DNA from: Pseudoteredinibacter isoporae
Lineage (GTDB): Bacteria > Pseudomonadota > Gammaproteobacteria > Pseudomonadales > Cellvibrionaceae
Length of the DNA: 64,000 nt
Assembly (NCBI RefSeq): GCF_011602085.1
Contig: NZ_JAAONY010000002.1
Location: 1,426,001-1,490,000 of the forward strand
Direction: 5' to 3'
Shown: piece by piece, positions 45,427 to 56,429 of the stretch
Layout of the letters: each line of letters begins with the position of its first letter
Position numbering within the stretch: the first letter of the stretch is position 1
Translations under genes and position numbers: made by a program
Notes under the pieces: model-generated
What the model was told of the DNA's origin: nothing
Database searches by the model: none
What the model saw: only the letters and a program-made list of their open reading frames with translations

Positions 45427-45880
45427 ACTTCTAAGCCGCTACGTCAAAAACACTTTCTATCATCTTGTTTTACGGCCAAAAGCCGCTTTTTATTAGTGTC
45501 CAGTTTCAAAATCTGAACGTAAAACAAGGCCCGTACCCGCTCTCATCGGCAGGCAATCGACCCTGAGATAACTAAAAACCGGTGAAACCACCTTGGCGGC
45601 GGAAGACAATACTCCCACACACAATGGGCAAAGCCCTATTCTTCTATTTATAGCTTGCGCATTGCTGCGATCTATCAGCCCTTCCTGGTATTCCGGATCG
45701 GGAAATCCGTGAATGGAGAGCATTGGGCCAGCCATGGACTTGCTACTTACTGTCTCAAGTTTAGGCCAAAACCCTCACTAATTCCTATTTGATAATAGAG
45801 AAATAGCGACTTATGTCAAAAACGCGGGGGCATCATTGCGAATTAGACGCCCTTATGCTGTGATTTTAAGCACAAAATGA
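45427..45880. other. 454-bp lpxC-M23 intergenic region with structured leader
   Basis: No confirmed gene. Read leftward it has a good sigma-70 promoter (separate entry), an 81-codon open frame 45735-45493 without a visible ribosome site, and a long inverted repeat, CTTGTTTTACG at 45464-45474 with CGTAAAACAAG at 45518-45528 (11 of 11 paired). The stop of the open frame (45493) falls inside the loop of that repeat. The left arm ends 38 bp before the M23 start codon. This could be a control leader for the M23-secA unit. The DciA (DUF721) gene I would expect near here in Pseudomonas was not found. Confidence 0.5.
45792..45819 (-). promoter_or_regulatory. Sigma-70 promoter upstream of the M23-secA unit
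   Basis: Read leftward: TTGACA, 16 bases, TATTAT. The -35 is perfect and the -10 one base from consensus. Transcription would start near 45785, about 360 nt before the M23 start codon, giving an unusually long leader. Confidence 0.7.
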
Positions 45881-46792
45881 TTAAAACGACATCACAGGCT
45901 TCATATAGGAAATCGGAGCCGTCGTTTCATCTTCAAAAGTGACCACTTCCCAAGCATCGTCCTGTTCCATCAGCTGGCGCAGGGACTTGTTATTCAATGC
46001 ATGACCGGATTTGTGAGCCTTAAACTCGCCAATCAGGCTGTTGCCCAGCAGGTAGAGATCACCAATGGCATCCAGTACCTTGTGTTTTACAAACTCGTCT
46101 TCGTAGCGCAAGCCGTCTTCATTCAGGATGCGATACTCATCAACAACAATAGCGTTGTCGACACTGCCGCCCTTGGCTAAGCCTTTAGAGCGCAGGTATT
46201 CAATTTCATGCATAAAGCCGAAGGTACGCGCTCGGCTGACTTCTTTCACAAAGGATGTGCTGGAGAAATCTACCGAGGCATCAAGCGTGTGGCCTTTAAA
46301 GACCGGATGATCGAAATCGATACTAAAGGAGACCTTAAAGCCATCAAAGGGAAGGAAACTGGCTGTTTTGTCTCCCTCAGTTACTGTCACAGGTCTTTTA
46401 ATGCGGATAAACTTTTTAGCAGCTTCCTGCTCGGCGACGCCAGCAGATTGCAAGAGAAACACAAATGGCCCGGCACTGCCGTCCATAATCGGTACTTCGG
46501 CGGCACTGACTTCAACAATGGCATTATCAATACCAAGGCCAGCCATAGCGGAGAGCAAATGCTCAACCGTCGACACTCTTACATCATCTTTAACCAGTGT
46601 GGTCGATAAAGTGGTATCCCCTACGTTCTCAGCTTTCGCCTCTATTTCTACGACCGGGTCCAAATCAACCCGTCGAAATACAATCCCCGTATCAATAGGG
46701 GCTGGTAACAAAGTCAGGAAGATTTTCTCCCCGGTATGCAAACCAACTCCGGTGGCACGAATTGCATTTTTTAGCGTCCGCTGTTTGATCAT
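45881..46792 (-). CDS. lpxC: UDP-3-O-acyl-N-acetylglucosamine deacetylase LpxC
   Basis: A 303-residue zinc amidase, the committed step of lipid A synthesis. Zinc ligands are visible in [18 protein letters not shown] (His about 79) and in [17 protein letters not shown] (His and Asp about 237-241), and the general base region is [13 protein letters not shown]. Length matches E. coli LpxC (305). It follows ftsZ by 186 bp, its conserved place at the end of the division cluster. Confidence 0.97.
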   Translation of the reverse strand: MIKQRTLKNAIRATGVGLHTGEKIFLTLLPAPIDTGIVFRRVDLDPVVEIEAKAENVGDTTLSTTLVKDDVRVSTVEHLLSAMAGLGIDNAIVEVSAAEVPIMDGSAGPFVFLLQSAGVAEQEAAKKFIRIKRPVTVTEGDKTASFLPFDGFKVSFSIDFDHPVFKGHTLDASVDFSSTSFVKEVSRARTFGFMHEIEYLRSKGLAKGGSVDNAIVVDEYRILNEDGLRYEDEFVKHKVLDAIGDLYLLGNSLIGEFKAHKSGHALNNKSLRQLMEQDDAWEVVTFEDETTAPISYMKPVMSF

Positions 46793-46978
46793 ATAGGTCT
46801 ACCGTCTCACACTGGCCCTAAAAGGGGCGCATACTAACAGAAAACCATACTTGGCGCCATTCCTCGCCCAAATCGCGGGCGAAACCATGACGCAGCTACA
46901 TAATATGGCTACCAAGTTCATCACTCGAAGCATAACTGCCTAAAATTTAAGCAGCACTTCGACACACGCTCAGTTGCT

Positions 46979-48148
46979 TTAGTCAGCCTGGCGACGCAGG
47001 AACGCTGGAATATCGAGATACTCCATATCCTTTTCTTCCGTCAGAGGATTCGCATCCGCTGCCGCTGGTTGGGCCGCCGCTCTTTGTCTCATCGCGGTGG
47101 GCTTATCCAGCTCGGCATAATTAGGCTGACCGTTTGGACGACGGGTATTGTCGACCACAACTTTGGTCTCCGCTGGCTTGGCTGCCTGGGCTGCCGCACC
47201 TAAACCGGTCGCTACAACTGTTACGCGCAGCTCTTCTGACATCTCTGGGTCGATAACAGTTCCCACAACCACAGTCGCGTCTGCAGAAGCAAATTCTTCA
47301 ACCGTATCACCCACCTCGGTGAACTCACCCAGAGACAGATCCATACCCGCAGTGATGTTCACCAGGATACCGCGAGCACCTTGCAGATTAACGTCTTCCA
47401 ACAGCGGAGAACGAATAGCCGCTTCAGCCGCTTCGCGAGCACGATTTTCGCCTGTAGCGTGGCCAGTACCCATCATCGCCATGCCCATTTCAGACATAAC
47501 CGTGCGAACGTCCGCGAAATCCACGTTGATCATACCCGGACGGATAATCAGATCAGCAATACCCTGTACCGCTCCCAGCAAAACATCATTGGCTGCTTTG
47601 AAAGCATCTAACAATGAAGTGGTACTGCCCAGAACGGCCAACAGTTTTTCATTCGGGATGGTAATCAGGGAATCCACACATTCCTGCAGCTCTTTGATAC
47701 CTTGATCGGCAACCGTAATACGCTTGCGACCTTCAAACGGGAAAGGCTTGGTCACGACCGCTACGGTAAGAATACCCAGTTCGCGGGCAACTTCCGCCAC
47801 CACCGGTGCAGCGCCAGTACCAGTACCACCGCCCATACCTGCGGTAATAAAGACCATATCCGCACCGCTGATGACATCCGCAATACGTTCACGATCCTCC
47901 ACAGCAGCCTGACGGCCCACTTCAGGATTGGCACCCGCACCCAGGCCCTTGGTCAAGCCATTGCCCAGCTGCAACACTGTGCCTGTCTCAACATCTTTCA
48001 GAGCTTGAGCATCGGTATTTGCACACACAAACTCTACGCCATCAACCTGATTGGCGATCATATGCTTCACGGCGTTACCACCACCGCCACCAACACCTAC
48101 GACTTTAATCACCGCACTCTGCGGTACACTATCGACGAGTTCAAACAT
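46979..48148 (-). CDS. ftsZ: Cell division protein FtsZ
   Basis: A 389-residue tubulin-like GTPase that forms the Z ring. The order is [14 protein letters not shown], the tubulin signature [16 protein letters not shown] (about residues 105-120), the T7 synergy loop [11 protein letters not shown], a variable linker rich in Ala, Pro and Gln (about residues 318-370), and the conserved C-terminal peptide [14 protein letters not shown] that binds FtsA and ZipA. Typical in length. Confidence 0.98.
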   Translation of the reverse strand: MFELVDSVPQSAVIKVVGVGGGGGNAVKHMIANQVDGVEFVCANTDAQALKDVETGTVLQLGNGLTKGLGAGANPEVGRQAAVEDRERIADVISGADMVFITAGMGGGTGTGAAPVVAEVARELGILTVAVVTKPFPFEGRKRITVADQGIKELQECVDSLITIPNEKLLAVLGSTTSLLDAFKAANDVLLGAVQGIADLIIRPGMINVDFADVRTVMSEMGMAMMGTGHATGENRAREAAEAAIRSPLLEDVNLQGARGILVNITAGMDLSLGEFTEVGDTVEEFASADATVVVGTVIDPEMSEELRVTVVATGLGAAAQAAKPAETKVVVDNTRRPNGQPNYAELDKPTAMRQRAAAQPAAADANPLTEEKDMEYLDIPAFLRRQAD

Positions 48149-48210
48149 GATTTTCCCCTTTGTTTTTCCTCAGTAACACTTTTAAAACATGGTCTGGCTG
48201 AAATTCAGCA

Positions 48211-49437
48211 CTAAAATAAATTTTTAAATTTTTCCCATATCGACATGGGAGCTTCCTTACTACTGTAATTAGCAGCTTTTCCCTCCTGCTGTTGATTCAC
48301 ACCGTAATTCAACAAACCGACGCCCGTTGAATAAATCGGATTATTCACAATATCGCTCAGGCCGGTCACATTTTGTGGCGCACCCAAACGCACTGGCATA
48401 TGGAAAATTTCCTCAGCCAGTTCGACAACACCTTCCATCTTTGAAGTGCCGCCTGTTAATACAATGCCCGCCGCAACCAAGTCTTCATATCCACTGCGAC
48501 GCAACTCTGCCTGTACCAAAGTGAACAACTCGTCGTAACGCGGTTCCACAACTTCCGCCAAGGCTTGACGAGACAAGTCACGCGGATCTCGATCACCCAC
48601 GCTGGGCACTTTGATGGTTTCATCTGCACCGGTCAGTTTTGCCAGTGCACAGGCGTATTTGATTTTTATTTCTTCCGCATGCGGTGTCGGTGTGCGCAGG
48701 GCCATGGCAATATCATTGGTGACCTGATCGCCCGCAATTGGAATCACACCGGTGTGGCGAATCGAACCTTCCGTAAAAATTGCAATATCGGTGGTACCAC
48801 CACCGATATCCACCAGACACACGCCCAGTTCTTTTTCATCTTCGGTCAAAACAGAATAAGAAGACGCCAGCTGCTCCAAAATAATGTCTTCCACTTCCAG
48901 ACCACAGCGACGAATACACTTTTCAATATTCTGGGCCGCGTTTTGGGCACAAGTTACCAGATGCACCTTCGCCTCCAAACGGACGCCGGACATTCCCAGA
49001 GGTTCTTTCACCCCTTCCTGTTCATCAATCAAATATTCCTGGGGCAATATGTGCAGAATTTTTTGATCTGCCGGAATCGCCACGGCCTGCGCCGCATCGA
49101 TCACACGATCAACATCCTGGCTGAACACTTCACGGTCTTTAATCGCCACGATGCCGTGGGAATTCATGCTGCGAATATGGCTACCTGCAATGCCTGCATA
49201 CACCGAATGAATCTGGCAACCCGCCATCAACTCCGCTTCTTCTACAGCTCGCTGAATGGATTGCACAGTGGATTCAATATTGACCACAACACCTTTTTTC
49301 AAACCGTTCGAGCGGTGAGAGCCAATGCCAACCACTTCCAACTGGCCATCGACACCAATCTCGCCAACAATGGCGACCACTTTTGAGGTGCCAATATCCA
49401 AGCCAACAATCATTTTGTTTTCGCTTGAACCTGCCAT
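48211..49437 (-). CDS. ftsA: Cell division protein FtsA
   Basis: A 408-residue actin-like ATPase tethering FtsZ to the membrane. Phosphate motifs are GLDIGTSKVVAIVGE (about residues 13-27) and VDIGGGTTDIAIF, and adenosine motif AGIVLTGGTSKMEGV. The final residues SIWEKFKNLF make the amphipathic membrane-targeting helix. GGGGATAATAA precedes the ATG. It lies between ftsQ and ftsZ. Confidence 0.97.
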   Translation of the reverse strand: MAGSSENKMIVGLDIGTSKVVAIVGEIGVDGQLEVVGIGSHRSNGLKKGVVVNIESTVQSIQRAVEEAELMAGCQIHSVYAGIAGSHIRSMNSHGIVAIKDREVFSQDVDRVIDAAQAVAIPADQKILHILPQEYLIDEQEGVKEPLGMSGVRLEAKVHLVTCAQNAAQNIEKCIRRCGLEVEDIILEQLASSYSVLTEDEKELGVCLVDIGGGTTDIAIFTEGSIRHTGVIPIAGDQVTNDIAMALRTPTPHAEEIKIKYACALAKLTGADETIKVPSVGDRDPRDLSRQALAEVVEPRYDELFTLVQAELRRSGYEDLVAAGIVLTGGTSKMEGVVELAEEIFHMPVRLGAPQNVTGLSDIVNNPIYSTGVGLLNYGVNQQQEGKAANYSSKEAPMSIWEKFKNLF

Positions 49438-49474
49438 TTATTATCCCCTGTTGGTCCTTCAGACCACTTTCAAA

Positions 49475-50269
49475 TCATTGTTGTGATGGCGCTGCCGCCA
49501 GTTCATTTATCGGCTCACGCCAACTCACAGAAAATCCATTCTCGTAACGTAAATCAACCGCTTCAATCTGCGCCGTTTTTTCTTTCAACGTCTCAGGATA
49601 GACCGCCAATAAACGCTGTACTTTTTCAACCAACTGATCGCGGCCCAACTCCAACATCCAGCCATTGTCCAACGTTAACTGCCAGGACATGCGATCATTG
49701 GCCGATAATTCCGTTACCACCAGATCGTAGGCGGACAACAACTGGTTAAAGCGTTTAAAACTGCTCATAACCAGTGCTGAGGATTCTTCCGGGCCATTTA
49801 ACTTTGGTAAATCCTTCAGCAGTTCACTGGCATCTCCAGCGCTGACCACCTCACCTTTTGCACTTAAAAAACCGTAGTCATCCCAGCGTGCAATCGGTAC
49901 TTCTTCAAATACTTTTACCGTAAGCTGATCCGGCCAGTTCCGACTCAACACCACCCGGGCCACCCAAGGCTCGGCTTCCAGTTCGCTCTTAATGCTGGCC
50001 AATTGCAGCTGCAAAAAGCTGCGATCAATCAATGGCTTAACCTTATGGCTTAGGGCCTCTTTCTTCAGATAGCGAAACTCGCCTTCAATTGCGACTTTCG
50101 CTACCGGCCGGTCCACCATCTCCAACAGCGGTTGACGGCCATACACTACCAGCGCGGCGAGTAAGGCAATCAACAAAACCACACTGCTGTAGTAACCCCA
50201 GCGAATCTCTCGCTTGGGTTTAAACTCAGCTCTTGGTTTTCTTACTGCACCTCGTTGCGCCTGACTCAC
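49475..50269 (-). CDS. ftsQ: Cell division protein FtsQ
   Basis: A 264-residue bitopic divisome protein. A basic cytoplasmic tail (about residues 1-25) is followed by one membrane helix (YYSSVVLLIALLAALVVYG), a POTRA domain (VAKVAIEGEFRYLKKEAL, about residues 57-125) and a beta domain. The start is GTG after AGGTG. It begins 2 bp after the ddl stop, so it is coupled to ddl. Confidence 0.95.
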   Translation of the reverse strand: MSQAQRGAVRKPRAEFKPKREIRWGYYSSVVLLIALLAALVVYGRQPLLEMVDRPVAKVAIEGEFRYLKKEALSHKVKPLIDRSFLQLQLASIKSELEAEPWVARVVLSRNWPDQLTVKVFEEVPIARWDDYGFLSAKGEVVSAGDASELLKDLPKLNGPEESSALVMSSFKRFNQLLSAYDLVVTELSANDRMSWQLTLDNGWMLELGRDQLVEKVQRLLAVYPETLKEKTAQIEAVDLRYENGFSVSWREPINELAAAPSQQ

Positions 50270-50271
50270 CG

Positions 50272-51252
50272 TTACACCTGCCCCGATTGCCCGACCAGGC
50301 TGCTATACAAGATTTGTGCAACCAAATGTTCAAAATCTTTACCGGCGGCCTTGGCAGCCATGGGCACCAAACTATGACTGGTCATCCCGGGTACGGTATT
50401 TACTTCCAACAAATAAAAATTACCCTCTTCATCAGCCATCACATCCACGCGCCCCCAATCTTTGCAATCCAGACTGTCGAAGGCTTGTTTGGCCAATTGC
50501 TTTAATTCCTCTTCCCTGTCCCCTGCCAAACCGCAAGGGCAGAGGTATCGGGTTTCTTCGGATATGTATTTTGCGTCGTAATCGTAAAACTGATTATCAG
50601 TTTCCAGTTTAATCGGAGGTAACACCTCGTCCGATAATACTGCGATGGTGTATTCCGCCCCCGTAATCAGCCGCTCTGCGATCACACAGCGATCGTATTG
50701 CGCAGCGTTTTCATAGGCGGCCTTTAATTCAGCGGCGCTGTTTGCCGGAGCCATACCAATGCTCGAACCTTCGCTCGCTGGCTTCACCATCACCGCGCCG
50801 CCTAACTCTCCTATGACCTGTTCCCAGTCACTGTCAGCCTCAAGCACGGCAAACTCGGGCGTACTCAAGCCCATGCCACGCCATAAGTATTTGCAACGCA
50901 GTTTATCCATCGCATGTGCCGAAGCATTCACACCACTGCCAGTAAACGGAATGCCCAAATAACCCAGTAGGGCCTGCATCCGGCCATCTTCGCCAGCACC
51001 ACCATGCAGTGCGATAAACGCATGATCGGGGCGCTCCTTTTCCAGCATTTCGATGGCATTTGCACCGATGTCCATGGCAAACGCATCCACCGAAACCTTC
51101 TGTAAAGCTTCCAGAATGGCCTGACCACTTTGCAGCGATACTTCCCGCTCAGCGGATTCGCCACCCAACAAAACGGCTACACGCCCCAAACCGGATAAGG
51201 CCTGACTCAGCGCTTGCTTGTCGTTCAATACTGTTGTGCTCATCTTGTTCAT
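50272..51252 (-). CDS. ddl: D-alanine--D-alanine ligase
   Basis: A 326-residue ATP-grasp ligase that makes D-Ala-D-Ala for peptidoglycan. The ATG at 51252 is used; ATG 51243 and TTG 51261 are alternatives. Motifs are RVAVLLGGESAEREVSLQSG, AFIALHGGAGEDGRMQALL, VKPASEGSSIGM and the metal-binding FYLLEVNTVPGMTSHSL. It belongs to the DdlB type found in the division cluster, between murC and ftsQ. Confidence 0.96.
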   Translation of the reverse strand: MNKMSTTVLNDKQALSQALSGLGRVAVLLGGESAEREVSLQSGQAILEALQKVSVDAFAMDIGANAIEMLEKERPDHAFIALHGGAGEDGRMQALLGYLGIPFTGSGVNASAHAMDKLRCKYLWRGMGLSTPEFAVLEADSDWEQVIGELGGAVMVKPASEGSSIGMAPANSAAELKAAYENAAQYDRCVIAERLITGAEYTIAVLSDEVLPPIKLETDNQFYDYDAKYISEETRYLCPCGLAGDREEELKQLAKQAFDSLDCKDWGRVDVMADEEGNFYLLEVNTVPGMTSHSLVPMAAKAAGKDFEHLVAQILYSSLVGQSGQV

Positions 51253-51272
51253 CAATCCCAACTCAATAAGCG

Positions 51273-52697
51273 TTATTTACGCCCGAAGGCGGTCTTTGCC
51301 AATGTGCTTGCCAGAGCTCCCACATTGCCGGCACCCTGAGTAATCACAATGTCACCCGGACGCACCAAGTTCGCCAATACTTCCGGTACCTGTTCAGGTT
51401 CGGCAGCAAAAACTGGATCAACCGCACCACGGGTGCGAATACTGCGACATAAACTGCGACCATCCGCACCGGGTACCGGGGCTTCTCCCGCGCTGTACAC
51501 TTCGAGCAAAACCAGTGCGTCCACACCTGACAGCACTTCAACAAAATCTTCGTATAAATCACGAGTCCGGGAATAGCGATGGGGTTGATACACCATCAGC
51601 AAACGACGCTCGGGCCAACCTTCGCGGACCGCTTTAATCGTTGCGGCCACTTCCGTTGGATGATGGCCATAGTCATCCACCAGCATGGCGCTGCCACTAC
51701 CCACATCGATATCGCCGTACACCTGGAAGCGTCGCCCAACCCCTTCAAACTGAGCCAACCCAGCCTGAATGGCTTTGTCATCAACGCCTTCATCACTCGC
51801 AACTGCAATCGCCGCAGTTGCATTCAGAACATTGTGCAAACCGGGCATCGCCACACTGACTTCAAGATCGTTTTCCACACCGGGGCGGCGAACCTTAAAG
51901 CTGCTGCACATACCTTCCTGCTTGATGTCATAAGCATAAAAATCATTGTGTTCAGCCAAGCCATAGGACAACACTGGGCGTGAAATATCCGGCAGAATTT
52001 CATTCACGACGGGATCATCACCACACACCACTGCCAATCCATAGAACGGTAAATTGTGAAGAAACTCGATAAACGTGTGCTTCAGCTTTGAGAAGTCACC
52101 CTCATAAGTTTCCATATGATCCGCATCGATATTGGTAACGATGGCAACCATGGGTTGCAGGTGCAAAAACGACGCATCACTTTCATCAGCTTCAGCCACC
52201 AGGTAACGACTTGCACCCAGCTTGGCATTACTGCCAGCGCTGTTCAGCAAGCCGCCGATAACAAAAGTTGGATCTTTATCACCGGCTGCCAACACCGAAG
52301 CGATCAGACTGGTGGTGGTGGTTTTACCGTGGGTACCGGCAACTGCAATACCGTGACGATAACGCATCAATTCACCCAGCATTTCAGCTCGACGAACAAT
52401 CGGGATACGTTGAGCACGAGCTGCAATAATTTCCGGATTCTGCTCGTCGATTGCCGTGGAGTTCACCACAACATCAACGCCGTCAATATTCTCGGCTTCG
52501 TGCCCGATAAAAATTTCGGCCCCCATCGCCTGCAGGCGAACGGTATTTCCTGATTCACGAATATCGGAACCGGAAATTTCATATTTCTGGTTCAATAAGA
52601 CTTCCGCGATGCCGCTCATGCCAGCGCCGCCAATTCCGATAAAATGAATGCGGCGAATCCGACGCATTTCAGGAATGTCGATTACATAATCAGCCAT
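51273..52697 (-). CDS. murC: UDP-N-acetylmuramate--L-alanine ligase MurC
   Basis: A 474-residue Mur ligase adding the first amino acid to UDP-MurNAc. The ATG at 52697 has GGAGG 6 bp before it; the longer frame reads into murG. The start [17 protein letters not shown] binds the UDP part, [13 protein letters not shown] is the ATP P-loop, and DYGHHPTEV is the conserved late motif. Its start overlaps the end of murG by 8 bp. Confidence 0.97.
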   Translation of the reverse strand: MADYVIDIPEMRRIRRIHFIGIGGAGMSGIAEVLLNQKYEISGSDIRESGNTVRLQAMGAEIFIGHEAENIDGVDVVVNSTAIDEQNPEIIAARAQRIPIVRRAEMLGELMRYRHGIAVAGTHGKTTTTSLIASVLAAGDKDPTFVIGGLLNSAGSNAKLGASRYLVAEADESDASFLHLQPMVAIVTNIDADHMETYEGDFSKLKHTFIEFLHNLPFYGLAVVCGDDPVVNEILPDISRPVLSYGLAEHNDFYAYDIKQEGMCSSFKVRRPGVENDLEVSVAMPGLHNVLNATAAIAVASDEGVDDKAIQAGLAQFEGVGRRFQVYGDIDVGSGSAMLVDDYGHHPTEVAATIKAVREGWPERRLLMVYQPHRYSRTRDLYEDFVEVLSGVDALVLLEVYSAGEAPVPGADGRSLCRSIRTRGAVDPVFAAEPEQVPEVLANLVRPGDIVITQGAGNVGALASTLAKTAFGRK

Positions 52698-53796
52698 GTC
52701 CGGCCTCCACACATACATCAGCAACGCGCTCTGTGGCATTGGGGCTCGCCAACGCTCGGCCTTTCGCGGCCATCTCCACTAAATTGTCGCGATCTGATAA
52801 TAATTCGTTCAACAGTACAGCCAGCTTGTTCTCATCAAGTTCACTTTGCTGCACAATTCTTGCGGCGCCCGCTTCAAGCAACCACTGGGCATTCTTAGTC
52901 TGGTGATCATCAATCGCATGGGGAAATGGAATGAACAACGCTGCAATACCCACCGCCGCAATTTCCGATACCGTCAGTGCGCCCGCGCGGCAAACAATAA
53001 AATCGGCCCAGGCGTAAGCCGCCGCCATATCATCAATAAAGGCATCTACCCGCGCTTCAACACCGGCTTGTTGATACGCTTCGCGGCACATCGACAAATG
53101 ACGCTCACCACATTGATGCCATACTTGAGGACGCAAAGACTCATCCATCTTTTTCAATGCCAGAGGCATCATTTGATTGATCGCGAGCGCTCCCATGCTG
53201 CCGCCCAGTATCAACAGACGAGGCGGTTCATTTTTCGCAAGACGCTCGTCAATACGTGACTTATCTTGCCAAAGCGCGCTGACTTCTGCTCGAATCGGGT
53301 TACCGGTATGTTCCGCATCCTTCAGGGCACCAGGGAACGCTACAAGCTTGCGTTTAGCGGCCAACCCTGCCAATAAGCGATTGGTTGTTCCCGCTACGGC
53401 GTTTTGTTCATGAATAACCAAAGGCACGCCAGCCAATCGAGCGGCGATACCACCGGGTCCGGAAGCAAAGCCTCCCATGCCCAATACCGCATTGGGCTGC
53501 AGCCGTCGAATCACTTTCGCCGCTTGCGCAATGGCTTTATTAATCAGGAAAGGCGCTTTCAATAAACTGCTGACACCTTTTCCGCGGACGCCTTCTACAT
53601 CCATAAAATGCAATTCAATTCCCGCAGCCGGAACCAATTTGGCTTCAATACCTTTACGGGTACCCAACCATTGGATATCCGCTCCCCGGCTTTGCAGTTC
53701 TTTCGCGACGGTCAAAGCTGGAATCACATGACCACCTGTACCACCGGCCATAATCAAATAGCAATGTCCAGCCAAGCTGGCGGCTTGTTCAGTCAT
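52690..53796 (-). CDS. murG: Lipid II synthase MurG
   Basis: A 368-residue GT28 glycosyltransferase that adds GlcNAc to lipid I. The ATG at 53796 overlaps the ftsW stop (ATGA) and follows GAGGAG. Motifs: [47 protein letters not shown] and the donor-binding [20 protein letters not shown]. Normal length. Confidence 0.97.
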   Translation of the reverse strand: MTEQAASLAGHCYLIMAGGTGGHVIPALTVAKELQSRGADIQWLGTRKGIEAKLVPAAGIELHFMDVEGVRGKGVSSLLKAPFLINKAIAQAAKVIRRLQPNAVLGMGGFASGPGGIAARLAGVPLVIHEQNAVAGTTNRLLAGLAAKRKLVAFPGALKDAEHTGNPIRAEVSALWQDKSRIDERLAKNEPPRLLILGGSMGALAINQMMPLALKKMDESLRPQVWHQCGERHLSMCREAYQQAGVEARVDAFIDDMAAAYAWADFIVCRAGALTVSEIAAVGIAALFIPFPHAIDDHQTKNAQWLLEAGAARIVQQSELDENKLAVLLNELLSDRDNLVEMAAKGRALASPNATERVADVCVEAGHG

Positions 53797-55049
53797 GCTG
53801 CCAACTCCTCTGTTGCATTGCTCTTTTTGCGCGGCATACGTTTCACCTTGGGTTTTACCAAGGCATCGCGACGCAGCTCCCAATCTAGGCGCAAAATAAA
53901 ACCAATTAACGCAAAATTCGCAATCAGACTACTGCCGCCCCAACTTACAAAAGGCAAGGTCAGCCCTTTGGTGGGTAAGAACCCTGAAGCCACACCCACA
54001 TTAATCAGCACCTGGGTAGAGAACATAGCGGCAACACCGAAACAGGCCAGGGCAGCGAATTTGTCATCCGCCGCCATCGCGCGACGAGAGATACCTAAAA
54101 TGCGAGCGATAAAAGCAACAAACAAACCCAGCATCAACACCACGCCAAACAAACCGAATTCCTCGGCCATAATGGCGAAGATAAAATCAGTATGCGCTTC
54201 CGGCAGATAAAACAATTTTTGAATGCTGTTGCCCAGCCCCATGCCGAACCATTCACCACGACCAAAGGCAATCAGCGATTGAGTTAACTGATAACCGCCG
54301 CCGTATTGATCTGCCCATGGGTCCAGGTAACTAACCAATCGTTGTAAACGATAGGGGGTTGCCATCGCCAAAGCTGCCAATGAGCCCGCACCCAACACCA
54401 CCAACAACAGAAATTGATGCAAACGCACGCCGGCCAAAAACAACATCGACATAGCGGTTACTGTGATCACCACGGTACTGCCAAAATCCGGTTCCAGAAT
54501 TAAGAGGACGGCGATCAATACAATACTGGCAATGGAAATGGCGAAGCCCCGCCAGCCATTCAATAAATCAACTTGGCGGCGGCTCAGATAACTGGCAAAG
54601 AAAACAATCACACAGAACTTCACAACTTCTGAAGCTTGCACGGTAATAAAACCCAGATTAAACCAGCGCTGGGAACCATTCACACGCTTGCCCAATCCTG
54701 GCACTAAAACCAAAGTCAGCAGCACCAGAGCCAACAATAAAAACAACGGGCCATAGCGACGCCACAACTGACTCGGCATGGCCGCAACAAAGCAGGCTCC
54801 AATCATCCCAAGCACAATGTAAATGGTGTGACGCTTGGCAAAATGCAAACTGTCAGAAAACAAGCTGTCCGCAATACTGACCGAAGATGACGCCACCAAA
54901 ATAATTCCACAGGAAACAATCGCCCACAGAATGGTTAATAGAGGCCAATCAATAATGCTCAAATTTGGGCTTGCGTAAGCAGTGCTCGCCTTTTGAGCTT
55001 TTTTGGCGCGGCGTTTTTCAGGCAGTTTAACCGCGGCTAATTCAGCCAT
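53793..55049 (-). CDS. ftsW: Septal peptidoglycan polymerase FtsW
   Basis: A 418-residue SEDS-family membrane protein with about ten helices that polymerises lipid II at the septum with FtsI. A basic N-terminal tail (EKRRAKKAQK) precedes the first helix. SEDS signatures include FITVQASEVVKFCVIVFFASYL, LLILEPDFGSTVVI and the catalytic-loop/end motif LPFVSWGGSSLIANFALIGFIL. Its start overlaps the end of murD by 8 bp. Confidence 0.96.
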   Translation of the reverse strand: MAELAAVKLPEKRRAKKAQKASTAYASPNLSIIDWPLLTILWAIVSCGIILVASSSVSIADSLFSDSLHFAKRHTIYIVLGMIGACFVAAMPSQLWRRYGPLFLLLALVLLTLVLVPGLGKRVNGSQRWFNLGFITVQASEVVKFCVIVFFASYLSRRQVDLLNGWRGFAISIASIVLIAVLLILEPDFGSTVVITVTAMSMLFLAGVRLHQFLLLVVLGAGSLAALAMATPYRLQRLVSYLDPWADQYGGGYQLTQSLIAFGRGEWFGMGLGNSIQKLFYLPEAHTDFIFAIMAEEFGLFGVVLMLGLFVAFIARILGISRRAMAADDKFAALACFGVAAMFSTQVLINVGVASGFLPTKGLTLPFVSWGGSSLIANFALIGFILRLDWELRRDALVKPKVKRMPRKKSNATEELAA

Positions 55050-56403
55050 GGCTCACCTCCTTCACCGCATTCTTAAAGGCATCGCCCCGCGCTTCAAAAT
55101 TCGCATACATATCAAAGCTGGCACAGGCCGGTGACAACAACACCGCATCGCCAACTTGAGCAAGATTAAAAGCCTGTTGAACAGCTTCAGGCATATCCTC
55201 AGCCTGCTCAATACTGATAGTGAGGCCGTCCATTGCCTTGGCAATGCGTTCGCCGTCCTGACCGATACACACCAATGCACGACAATGTTTGCTGATCGCC
55301 GGGCGCAGCTCTTCAAAATTTGCGCCCTTGCCAACACCACCAGCGATCAACACCAGTTTCTGTTGCTGACCCAATCCTTCCAGGGCAGCAACGCTGGCAC
55401 CGGTATTGGTTCCTTTGGAATCATTAATAAAATCAACGCCAGCAACCGAAGCGACAAACTCACAGCGATGGGCCAATCCAGGAAAATCCTGCAGGGCTTC
55501 CAACATAGCGCGCTGTTCCAATCCCGCTGCTTCACCCAGTGCCAACGCCGCCAACGCATTCTGCACATTGTGCTGCCCTGCAAGAGACAAGCTCGCAACC
55601 GGTAACAGGAGATCCAGGCCTTTGGCCAGATACTCAACGCCATCGCGCTGACGCACGCCATACTGTCCGAGATCCGGTTCATTCAAGCCGAAGCTGACCT
55701 GCTTCACCCCTTCTGCCAACAAGGCCTGTGTCAGAGGATCACGTCGATTAAAGACGACTTGCTTAGCGCCGCGATACACCTTTTGTTTGGTTTGGTGGTA
55801 AGCCGCCATACCCTCATAGCGATCCTGATGATCTGCACTGATATTCAAAATGCTGGCGACTTTGGCACCCAGCTGAGGCGTGGCTTCCAGCTGAAAACTG
55901 GAAAGCTCTAGAATGTATAAAGATTTCTTAGGTTCATTGAGCAATGACAAAACCGGCGTGCCGATATTGCCGCCCAAACCATAATCAATGCCCGCCTTCT
56001 GAGCCATATGCCCCAACCAGGCGGTCACGGTGCTTTTTGCATTCGAACCGGTGATCGCCACAATGTCACCTTCGCATTGTTCGGCAAATACAGACATATC
56101 ACCATGCACTTTAATGCCGCTGGCAATGGCATCTTGCAGGGCAGGATCCGCCATCGGAAAGCCCGGGCTCAACAAAATCTCACTGGCGGCCATCAAACTG
56201 TCCTGATGTAAACCGTCGAGATGCAAAGCGCGCAAATATTGGCTATCAGCAAATTCTTCCTCAAAACGATTGAGCATCGGGGGCTGTTTGCGCGTGTCCA
56301 TCACTACGAAGGCGATACCCCGAGACTCAAGGTAGCGGGCATAGGACAGCCCTGTAAGCCCAAGGCCCACAACCGCTATCATTTTGTCGCTACCAATCAA
56401 CAT
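55042..56403 (-). CDS. murD: UDP-N-acetylmuramoyl-L-alanine--D-glutamate ligase MurD
   Basis: A 453-residue Mur ligase that adds D-Glu. The start at 56403 (MLIGSDKMIAVVGLGLTG) gives the family N-terminus; the frame is open further into mraY, where no start makes sense. The ATP P-loop is ITGSNAKSTVTAWL, with Ser-Asn-Ala in place of the more usual GTNGKST, a common MurD variant (SNAKST). FINDSKGTNTGAS and SPACASFDMYANFEARG are typical of MurD. Confidence 0.96.
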   Translation of the reverse strand: MLIGSDKMIAVVGLGLTGLSYARYLESRGIAFVVMDTRKQPPMLNRFEEEFADSQYLRALHLDGLHQDSLMAASEILLSPGFPMADPALQDAIASGIKVHGDMSVFAEQCEGDIVAITGSNAKSTVTAWLGHMAQKAGIDYGLGGNIGTPVLSLLNEPKKSLYILELSSFQLEATPQLGAKVASILNISADHQDRYEGMAAYHQTKQKVYRGAKQVVFNRRDPLTQALLAEGVKQVSFGLNEPDLGQYGVRQRDGVEYLAKGLDLLLPVASLSLAGQHNVQNALAALALGEAAGLEQRAMLEALQDFPGLAHRCEFVASVAGVDFINDSKGTNTGASVAALEGLGQQQKLVLIAGGVGKGANFEELRPAISKHCRALVCIGQDGERIAKAMDGLTISIEQAEDMPEAVQQAFNLAQVGDAVLLSPACASFDMYANFEARGDAFKNAVKEVSHG

Positions 56404-56429
56404 AAGATTCTCTAAATCAAATTCACTGT

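Noticed and set aside
45493-45735. 80-residue open frame between lpxC and the M23 gene as an ordinary protein gene
   Set aside because: No ribosome site and no recognised family. It is kept only as a possible leader element in the findings, not as a CDS.
46862-46885. Inverted repeat TCGCCC / GGGCGA between ftsZ and lpxC as a terminator
   Set aside because: Short 6-bp stem and no T-tract on the relevant strand; lpxC is expected to share or overlap transcripts with ftsZ.
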